Shown here piece after piece: positions 57,516 to 64,000 of a DNA stretch of 64,000 bases. Source of the stretch: Candidatus Trichorickettsia mobilis (GTDB lineage Bacteria; Pseudomonadota; Alphaproteobacteria; Rickettsiales; Rickettsiaceae); the NCBI RefSeq assembly GCF_034366785.1, contig NZ_CP112932.1, positions 930,001 to 994,000 on the forward strand, given 5' to 3'. How positions within the stretch are numbered: position 1 is the stretch's first letter; each line of letters begins with the position of its first letter. The notes under the pieces are model-generated. The model was given only the letters and a program-made list of their open reading frames with translations. It searched no databases and was not told where the DNA came from. The translations under genes were made by a program, and so were the position numbers.

Positions 57516-59908
57516 AATTTACTTTATCATGGTTAAAGCGTTTTTTAGATACTGACGCTACGGTTACGGAAATTGCTACAACATTAACTAATATTGGTTT
57601 AGAAATTGAATCGGTAATCGATAAAAGACAGGAATTAGTCGATTTTACTGTGGCTCATATTATTGACACTATGCCACATCCAGCTGCTGATAAATTAAGA
57701 ATTTGTACTGTACAAACGACAACAGAAAACTTACAAATTGTCTGTGGGGCACCAAATGCACGGGCTGGAATCAAGGTAGTGTTGGCTAAGGTTGGTGTAG
57801 AAATTCCTAATGGTAAATTTAAAATCAAGGCCTCAGAAATTAGAGGTATTAAAAGTATGGGGATGCTCTGTTCTGCAGCAGAGCTTCTGATCGGTAGTGA
57901 TGCTGATGGGATCATCGAATTACCGGATAGTGCAAATATTGGTGAAAAGTTTATCAAATATTATGGCCTGGATGACCCGGTAATCCAAGTTAATGTTACT
58001 CCAAATCGTGGTGATGCACTTGGAGTATATGGCATTGCTCGTGACTTGGCAGCTGTGGGTATTGGTAGATTACTGCCGCTCGAACTGCCAAAAATTGATC
58101 ATAGCTTTCATTCTGAGTTCAACGTTAAAGTAATGGCTTCTGATGCTTGTCCCTTATTTTGTATTCGTGAATTTAAAAACGTCAATAATATAGAGAGCCC
58201 AAGCTGGCTAAAGCAATTATTAGAAAATATTGGTGTACGTCCGATTTCAGCCATTGTCGATATTACTAATTACATGGCTTACAGTTTTGGCCAACCAATG
58301 CATGCTTATGATGCTGATAAGTTAGCTGCTTTAGAAGTGAAATTATTGAAAGATGAACAACAATTTCAGGCTTTAAATAATAAAGAGTATAAGTGTATTT
58401 CTGAAGATTTAGTGATTTGTGATGGTTGTGAAGTCCATGCTCTTGCTGGAATCATTGGTGGCAATACTAGTGCCTGTAGTGAAAATACTCGTAATATAAT
58501 ATTAGAAGCGGCAGTGTTTGAACCGTTGATGATTACCAAGACTGGTCGTAGATTACAAATTGATACTGACTCTAGATATCGTTTTGAACGCCGAGTCGAT
58601 AAAACTTTCGTTGCCTCAGCTTTAGATATTGCAACGCAAATGATTTTATCAATTTGTGGTGGAACAGTTAGTGAGATGCTGGGAATAGCAGAGCAATCGT
58701 CGTCACAAACTGAGGCTCATAATGGTTTTATTGATTTTCCACTAAGCTTTCTTCAGCAATATAGTGGCTTAGTGCTATCAGCAGAGCAAATTTGTACTAT
58801 CTTAAAAGAATTGGGTTTTAAGGTAGTGGTTGTTGGTGAGATTTTAAAAATACAAGTACCGGCGTGGCGCCATGATGTTAAGATCAAGGAAGATATTGTT
58901 GAAGAAATTTTACGCATATATGGCTATGATCAGATCACGGAAATTGCTCTACCCAACTCAGAGATTATAGGGGTAATACCAGTAGCGCAAAAACGCTTGC
59001 ATGATCTTCGGAGAATAATTGCATGTGCTGGTTATGATGAGGTAATCACTTGGTCATTTATGAGCAGCATTACTGCGCGATTATTTGCTGAATTGCATAA
59101 CGAACTAGTGCTGGTCAACCCTATCAGTGTCGATCTTGATTATATGCGACCTAGTATTGTGCCTAATCTTCTGGCGATCATTGCTAAGAATCAAGCAAGA
59201 AGGGTGGCTGATATGTCATTATTTGAAATTGGTCCAGTATTTTGTGGAACAAAACCAGAAGATGAAATAACCATGATATCGGGAGTTAGATGTGGTGATT
59301 ATTTGCCAAAGAACTGCCATGGCGCTTCCAGAATAGTTGATATATTTGATATCAAAGCTGATTTAGCAGCGATATTATCGCATCTGGAGCTGTCTATTGA
59401 TCGATGCCAGATATCTACAGCCAAACATACTTATTATCATCCAACTAGATCAGCAAGCTTATCGTTAGGTAAGAATATTATTGGACATTTTGGGCAAATT
59501 CACCCTACTATATTACAGCATTTTGATATAGAAGGTGAAGTGATAGCGTTTGAATTGAATATCACAAATATTCCTACGTCTAAACCAAAATTTGGCAGAA
59601 GAACAGAATTTATAACTTCTGATTTTCAGATTAACTACCGTGACTATGCTTTTATAATAGATGTAGTGCAACCAGTCGGTAATATAATTTCCTATATTAA
59701 AAATATTGACAACAAACTTATAAAATCTGTGGAATTATTTGACGTTTATACTAGTGATAAGATTGCAAGTGGCAAAAAATCAGTTGCAATCTCAGTACAA
59801 ATTCAAGCAGATGATCATACATTAACTGAGGAAGAATTACTTAAACTCCATAATGCAATTATTGATGGAGTAAAAAAGAATTTTGCTGGTGAGATTCGCA
59901 AATTATAA
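57512..59908 (+). CDS. pheT: Phenylalanyl-tRNA synthetase beta subunit
   Basis: 798 residues, full length. The order of domains is as expected: N-terminal B1, an EMAP-like tRNA-binding domain (~40-150, [20 protein letters not shown]), the B3/B4 editing domain (~210-380), B5, the pseudo-catalytic core and a C-terminal FDX-ACB anticodon-binding domain (~705-798, [16 protein letters not shown]). Translationally coupled to pheS; its end overlaps the convergent bcp by 6 bp. Confidence 0.97.
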   Translation: MKFTLSWLKRFLDTDATVTEIATTLTNIGLEIESVIDKRQELVDFTVAHIIDTMPHPAADKLRICTVQTTTENLQIVCGAPNARAGIKVVLAKVGVEIPNGKFKIKASEIRGIKSMGMLCSAAELLIGSDADGIIELPDSANIGEKFIKYYGLDDPVIQVNVTPNRGDALGVYGIARDLAAVGIGRLLPLELPKIDHSFHSEFNVKVMASDACPLFCIREFKNVNNIESPSWLKQLLENIGVRPISAIVDITNYMAYSFGQPMHAYDADKLAALEVKLLKDEQQFQALNNKEYKCISEDLVICDGCEVHALAGIIGGNTSACSENTRNIILEAAVFEPLMITKTGRRLQIDTDSRYRFERRVDKTFVASALDIATQMILSICGGTVSEMLGIAEQSSSQTEAHNGFIDFPLSFLQQYSGLVLSAEQICTILKELGFKVVVVGEILKIQVPAWRHDVKIKEDIVEEILRIYGYDQITEIALPNSEIIGVIPVAQKRLHDLRRIIACAGYDEVITWSFMSSITARLFAELHNELVLVNPISVDLDYMRPSIVPNLLAIIAKNQARRVADMSLFEIGPVFCGTKPEDEITMISGVRCGDYLPKNCHGASRIVDIFDIKADLAAILSHLELSIDRCQISTAKHTYYHPTRSASLSLGKNIIGHFGQIHPTILQHFDIEGEVIAFELNITNIPTSKPKFGRRTEFITSDFQINYRDYAFIIDVVQPVGNIISYIKNIDNKLIKSVELFDVYTSDKIASGKKSVAISVQIQADDHTLTEEELLKLHNAIIDGVKKNFAGEIRKL

Positions 59909-60370
59909 AGTTTTGCAGAAATCCAATACTTCTTGAGCATGACCATCTATTGATACTTTAGACCAAATATGTTTGATCTTACCAGTTTGATCAATGATAA
60001 AGGTTGCTCGATTGATTCCCATATATTTTTTACCATACATTGATTTCTCTACCCACACTCCATAACGCTGACAAGTATCAGAGTCAGCATCAGAAGCAAG
60101 ATCAAATTGCAGACAATATTTATCCTGAAATTTATTATGAGAACTGATATTGTCCTTGGAGATTCCAATAATTACCGCATTTATCTTTGCAAATTCAGGT
60201 TTTAAAATATTAAATGCTTGTGCTTCCAGTGTGCAGCCTGGAGTATCATCTTTAGGATAAAAATATAATACTACTATTTTACCTTTCAATTTAGATAGAG
60301 TGATTTCTGTGCCATCTTTGATTGGCATAGTAAAGTCCGGAGCTATATCACCAATATTTAATGTCGTCAT
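59903..60370 (-). CDS. bcp: Peroxiredoxin Bcp (thiol peroxidase), resolving Cys shifted or absent
   Basis: Thioredoxin-fold peroxidase that reduces hydrogen and lipid peroxides. 155 residues. Peroxidatic Cys in YPKDDTPGCTLEAQAF. Many Bcp proteins have the resolving Cys five residues on (CTxEAC); here that position is Gln. A cysteine further on (SDTCQRYGVW) may serve instead, or the enzyme may work with one Cys. The Arg needed for activity is in GINRATFIID. Confidence 0.93.
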   Translation of the reverse strand: MTTLNIGDIAPDFTMPIKDGTEITLSKLKGKIVVLYFYPKDDTPGCTLEAQAFNILKPEFAKINAVIIGISKDNISSHNKFQDKYCLQFDLASDADSDTCQRYGVWVEKSMYGKKYMGINRATFIIDQTGKIKHIWSKVSIDGHAQEVLDFCKTL

Positions 60371-60382
60371 AATTTTACCTTT

Positions 60383-61447
60383 TTATTTATTAACAGTTCC
60401 GATGTTATTCATTAGACCTCTTTCCAAACTCAATTTCTGAATCATAAATGGGTTTGGAAAGAGGTCTATTATTAAATCAAACTTACTATCCTTAGTCGGA
60501 GCAATCCTGGCTTCAGTATTATAAATTATAGGATCATTTACTTGCTCATGTCCAAATCTATTACTCTTGAATATTGGAATATTTACAGTTGCAGCAAAAT
60601 CTTTTAGTGCTGCTATCATATTTTGATCATCATTACCACAAGCACCAAATATTATAGCTTTTACTTCTGCTAACAAACCAGCCTGCCGTAAATGAGTTAA
60701 AGCTCGATCTAGCTGGTAGGGTTTAATCCCGACATCCTCCAAAAACAGAATTTTATTAGAGGTTTTTATTTGCCACTCTGTACCAATGCTTGTTTCAACA
60801 ATAGTTAAATTACCTCCGGTAAGCGTTCCCTTGACATGCTGTCCCTTATGCTCGTCAGCTAGGCTATTAATAGCCAGCAATCCTTTAATAGTGACCGACT
60901 TTACTTTACCGCTCACTATTTCTGCTATTTTTGTAAAATTCGTTCGTTTCTTGTCTTGGTTTAATATCTCGACAATACCATTTCCATGGATTGTTTTCCA
61001 TCCCCACTCTTGAGTCAAAAAAATATGTAATGCTGTAATATCACTAAATCCAATGAGCCACTTATCTTTAGCAGGTTTTTTTAATCGTTTTAACAATGGT
61101 ATTATTTTTGCTGCACCATACCCCCCGCGTAAGCACCAAACTATCTGTGAAGATCGATCAAACAATGCATTTTTTAAACATTCAAACCTAACTTGATCCG
61201 TATGAGCATGGAAAAGTGATTGTGATCCGTCAAAACAATTGTCGGGTAACAGTAATTTTAATGATGAAATACTGCGTAACTTCTCCAATGAGGCATTATC
61301 TGTACCAGAGGCAGGAGCCGCTATAGTAATTGGTGTGTTTTTTAATAATCTAAGAAAGTCTGCATTATCTCGCTCAAAATTAGCAAATACTACTTTAGTA
61401 ATTAATAATAACACAAAAAAAATAAGGGCTTTATAGCTTGAATACAT
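60383..61447 (-). CDS. ldcA: LD-carboxypeptidase LdcA with signal peptide; C-terminus partly made by a repeat
   Basis: Serine peptidase of family S66 that removes the terminal D-Ala from muropeptide tetrapeptides. 354 residues. The catalytic triad is intact: nucleophile Ser in IGFSDITAL, Glu in LFLEDVGIKPYQLDRAL and His in RFGHEQVNDPI. A signal peptide (1-22, ...LLITKVVFA) points to the periplasm, unlike E. coli LdcA, which is cytosolic. Near the end, 18 codons (DLFPNP to RGL) come from a 56-bp palindromic element at 60413-60468; the final NNIGTVNK is then host sequence again. Confidence 0.93.
   Translation of the reverse strand: MYSSYKALIFFVLLLITKVVFANFERDNADFLRLLKNTPITIAAPASGTDNASLEKLRSISSLKLLLPDNCFDGSQSLFHAHTDQVRFECLKNALFDRSSQIVWCLRGGYGAAKIIPLLKRLKKPAKDKWLIGFSDITALHIFLTQEWGWKTIHGNGIVEILNQDKKRTNFTKIAEIVSGKVKSVTIKGLLAINSLADEHKGQHVKGTLTGGNLTIVETSIGTEWQIKTSNKILFLEDVGIKPYQLDRALTHLRQAGLLAEVKAIIFGACGNDDQNMIAALKDFAATVNIPIFKSNRFGHEQVNDPIIYNTEARIAPTKDSKFDLIIDLFPNPFMIQKLSLERGLMNNIGTVNK
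60413..60468 (-). repeat. 56-bp TAGACC-ended palindromic element inside ldcA
   Basis: TAGACCTCTTTCCAAACTC on the left pairs with GGTTTGGAAAGAGGTCTA on the right. Ends are those of the 146-bp elements in tamB and ugd, but the interior is short. With a TA duplication the net insertion is 54 bp, 18 codons, again in frame. Partial ends of the same kind lie at about 14273, 28443, 47027 and 61469. Confidence 0.88.
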
Positions 61448-61488
61448 AATTAATATCTATCTAAACAATAGACCTTTCGTAAATTGAG

Positions 61489-64000
61489 TTATTGTGGTGT
61501 TGGTGGATTATTATCAGTATTTTTATTATTTACCTGTTGCTTTTGTAAAAATTCAGTTAATGAAGTAGAATCAGCTGTCAGTTGTGGAGCTATTATTGTG
61601 CCAGCAGCCTTAATTCCTAATGATGTTGGGGTAGAAGGATTGTACTTACTACCGGTTAAAGTTGGTGAAAATGCATAAAATGAGAATAGAGAAGATAAAT
61701 TCAGTTGTAAATCATAAATATTAATAGCAGCAACAACAGCTGCATTGGCATATTTGGTTTGTAATGTTGTATTTTTTAAAGTTGCCACCCCTTGAATTAA
61801 TTCAAGTTCACCGTTGAGAGAGTTGATTGGTGTTTGACCGGTAGATAAGGCATTATTTAGATCTGTCTTGAACTGAGTTATATCATAGTTAGGTTGGCTT
61901 ATACTTGCTATTAGTGTATCAATAGAGAAATTATTTATTTTTACATTCTTAGCAACAAACGAAGATTTTGTATAAAGATTATATAACAACTTTTCTATAC
62001 TATCACCATTAGTAGTGATCATACCATTAACACTAGCAGAACCATCAGAGTTAAGCCAGCCAACAGGTAGTATTTTTGATAATGCTGCCACGTCAATAGT
62101 GTTTAATGCATATACTAAATTCCAGGTATAAGGATCTAATAGCACACTACCTTCAACTTCTATAGTTCCATTAAGAAGTTGAGCCTTTAAGCTGGGGATT
62201 TTAAATAGAGTATTATCGTTTTTAGTGGAGAATGTTACTTTTTCTAAAACCAGATCATTTTGGTAGATTTTGGAGAAAAAACAATCTAACTGTAGTAATA
62301 TTTTATCCAAACTGAAGTTATTTAATAAATTGTTACGCAATTGAAACAGAAATCCTGGAGATAAAAAACTTACTGGCACTACACCATCAGTAATTTGTAC
62401 TACTAATTGTGGACTAAGGCCATCAGTGAGTAGCTTTCCAGTGGCACGTAAATAATCCGATCCCTTGTTGGTGTATAAATTGTTAACTATAATTCTTGCT
62501 GGAGTAATAGATAATACTATATTAGCTAAACCTAAATCTTTTTGAGCAAGTTTTAAATCATCAATAGTAACATCAAAGTTACCTAAATATGATAAGGTTC
62601 TAATTGGCACAAATTTACTTAAATAATCTGCTGCTTTCATGTTTTCTGTTAGACTTTTAGCAAAATTTAACATTGGTGTAATTACAGGGTATAGAGCTTG
62701 ATCTAGGTCTAATTGTGAAAAGCGAAGAAATGATTTGATACGTGGCATGGTTCCGATAAATTTACTAGAAATGCTACCTGTAATCTCAACATCATTAGTT
62801 TTTAGTAGAAGGTTTTGTAGTGATAAATCTATGGGAGTGCATTTTACATCAGCTGATAGTGCAAATGGTATAACTCTTTCTACAGTAGCATTTGTACAAC
62901 CTAGCAAAGAAAGTATAGTGTTGAAATTACTGTGTTGTAATATAAGTTTACCATCAAATATGCTACGTACACTATTTTGAGTGACTATACCATTTAGCTG
63001 GAATCTGCCACCAGAAGCAATAATTCCAGAAAAATCACTAATTAATAGCTGCCCTTGTTTCAAATCTGTAATTAATTTAAACTGATTGATGATATCATCA
63101 TTGCTTAAGATAATTTGATCAATCTCGATTACTGAGTTTAGAGAATTATTGGCAAAAACAAATTTTTCTTGACTCTTATAGTCGGTGTTTTGATCATTTG
63201 TTGATGGACTTAATAAAGATTTAAGATCAATTTTTGCAAATTTCAGTGCTATTACATTAGTTGCATTATCATTTTTAGCTAAAGTAATCTCACCACTGCC
63301 GATAACAGAATTGGCTTTAATATTAATAGTCTTAAATTGCAATAAATTTTCATCAGCCACTATATCAAAATTTATGGCTATAGGTTCATTTTGCGTAATT
63401 TTAGCTAATAATGGACTAACATCTGGTAAATGATAGTTTATCAATTCTGGTAAACTCTTAATTTTAGCTGCAACGATACCAGAAGATAGGCGGTTGTCTT
63501 TGTATGTTTCTGATAATTGTAGTTCGTATCCTGGAGTATTAAGATTAAGTGTTATATCTAACGAATCTGTTGTGTTACGGAAAAATCCAGAAAACGCCAT
63601 CTCTTCAATATTACCACTAAAACTGTTATTTGCAGAACCTATAAAATTGTCAATATTAATGATAGAATTATCAGTTGGGTCAATAAATGTTAAATGGTTA
63701 ATATTAATATCAATATCCTTCTGCACATAATCAACTAAATTTGTAATTAGTCGATCATGAGTACTAACGCTAAATTTGACATTAGGTAAATTTAATTTTG
63801 CATTCGATATTTTAATAAAACTAATTTTTGGTTGAAATTTTAGTAGAGATATGAGAGAAAACCTGAATTCTATATCTTGTAACTCCAATTCCTGAGTTGC
63901 AATAGTATCAATAACTAAAGTAGGCCAAGGAAGTGCAACCAATTTAACTTTACCAATAGCTTGGCTGTCAAATTCTATAGTTTTTTGTTTTGCTAAGAAA
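61489..64000 (-). CDS. AsmA-family protein, 5' end outside window
   Basis: At least 836 residues. The frame remains open to base 64000 (the codons before the internal TTG at 63942 read ...KTIEFDSQAIGKVKL), so the start and the membrane anchor lie beyond the window. Visible AsmA features: a GKVKLVALPWPTLVID entry segment, ELQDIEFRFSLISLLKFQPK, long beta repeats and a C-terminal AsmA-type block (GWLNSDGSASVNGMITTNGD, then VKINNFSIDTLIASIS). The tail is Thr/Gln/Asn-rich and low in complexity. Likely an inter-membrane lipid-transport or envelope-assembly protein, by family. It ends 41 bp from ldcA on the same strand. Confidence 0.85.
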   Translation of the reverse strand, partial: FLAKQKTIEFDSQAIGKVKLVALPWPTLVIDTIATQELELQDIEFRFSLISLLKFQPKISFIKISNAKLNLPNVKFSVSTHDRLITNLVDYVQKDIDININHLTFIDPTDNSIINIDNFIGSANNSFSGNIEEMAFSGFFRNTTDSLDITLNLNTPGYELQLSETYKDNRLSSGIVAAKIKSLPELINYHLPDVSPLLAKITQNEPIAINFDIVADENLLQFKTINIKANSVIGSGEITLAKNDNATNVIALKFAKIDLKSLLSPSTNDQNTDYKSQEKFVFANNSLNSVIEIDQIILSNDDIINQFKLITDLKQGQLLISDFSGIIASGGRFQLNGIVTQNSVRSIFDGKLILQHSNFNTILSLLGCTNATVERVIPFALSADVKCTPIDLSLQNLLLKTNDVEITGSISSKFIGTMPRIKSFLRFSQLDLDQALYPVITPMLNFAKSLTENMKAADYLSKFVPIRTLSYLGNFDVTIDDLKLAQKDLGLANIVLSITPARIIVNNLYTNKGSDYLRATGKLLTDGLSPQLVVQITDGVVPVSFLSPGFLFQLRNNLLNNFSLDKILLQLDCFFSKIYQNDLVLEKVTFSTKNDNTLFKIPSLKAQLLNGTIEVEGSVLLDPYTWNLVYALNTIDVAALSKILPVGWLNSDGSASVNGMITTNGDSIEKLLYNLYTKSSFVAKNVKINNFSIDTLIASISQPNYDITQFKTDLNNALSTGQTPINSLNGELELIQGVATLKNTTLQTKYANAAVVAAINIYDLQLNLSSLFSFYAFSPTLTGSKYNPSTPTSLGIKAAGTIIAPQLTADSTSLTEFLQKQQVNNKNTDNNPPTPQ

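Noticed and set aside
60383-61447. Loss of the LdcA nucleophile because GGYGAAKII lacks a Ser
   Set aside because: On reflection the nucleophile of the family is the Ser in the later GxSD motif, which is present here as GFSDIT.

Overview
The window is AT-rich DNA that reads as a chromosome segment from an alphaproteobacterium of the order Rickettsiales, most likely family Rickettsiaceae (Rickettsia or a close relative such as the Tisiphia or Megaira lineages; the genus cannot be settled by reading alone). The grounds are the gene content and order (dnaE next to a UDP-glucose dehydrogenase, serS-tatC, lepB-rnc, tpiA-secG, rseP-bamA), a DUF2670-like protein, and short palindromic elements inserted in frame into protein genes, a known hallmark of Rickettsia (Rickettsia palindromic elements, RPE).

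Layout. 1-3.5 kb: end of the Fe-S assembly cluster (iscS partial, iscU, iscA), then a BON lipoprotein, an RlpA-like lipoprotein and ruvX. 3.5-5 kb: a small unknown gene, a helix-turn-helix regulator and repeat debris. 5-10.3 kb: tamB-tamA. 10.3-16 kb: an RNA uracil methyltransferase, typA, a secreted and probably inactive intradiol-dioxygenase-like protein, and an MFS transporter. 16.2-21 kb: dnaE and ugd. 21-28.4 kb: an AsmA/YhdP-like protein, amgK-murU, a TPR-methyltransferase and mlaA-mlaC. 28.4-34 kb: a coiled-coil gene and zapA, an unknown 364-residue protein, dut, rmuC, mdh and tRNA-Asp. 34-42.7 kb: tRNA-Leu, rlmE-nusB, a frameshifted rseP, bamA, a PpiD-like chaperone and tpiA. 42.9-47 kb: secG followed by an accessory block with a family 2B encapsulin shell protein (easily mistaken for a Crp/Fnr regulator), a Vat-type hexapeptide acetyltransferase and a two-gene ABC-2 exporter. 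47-53 kb: serS, tatC, ccmB, DUF2670-like, rnc, lepB, ampD. 53-56 kb: a 947-residue repeat protein. 56-64 kb: pheST, bcp, ldcA and a partial AsmA-family protein.

Themes. Envelope biogenesis dominates: BamA, TamA/TamB, two further AsmA-like proteins, MlaA/MlaC, PpiD-like, RseP, SecG, TatC and LepB. A second theme is peptidoglycan turnover: AmpD, LdcA, AmgK, MurU and RlpA. The most notable single gene is the encapsulin at 43188-44534, which would build a protein nanocompartment with an inserted cyclic-nucleotide-binding domain.

The window is full of small palindromic repeats in at least six recognisable groups. Members of a group have the same length (146, 128 or 145 bp), and three lie inside coding sequence with net insertions of 144, 144 and 54 bp, all multiples of three. 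Two single-base anomalies lie about 2 kb apart: an extra base in the tRNA-Leu acceptor stem and a +1 frameshift in rseP. They may be real decay or sequence errors. No CRISPR array, rRNA gene, transposase gene or prophage was seen.
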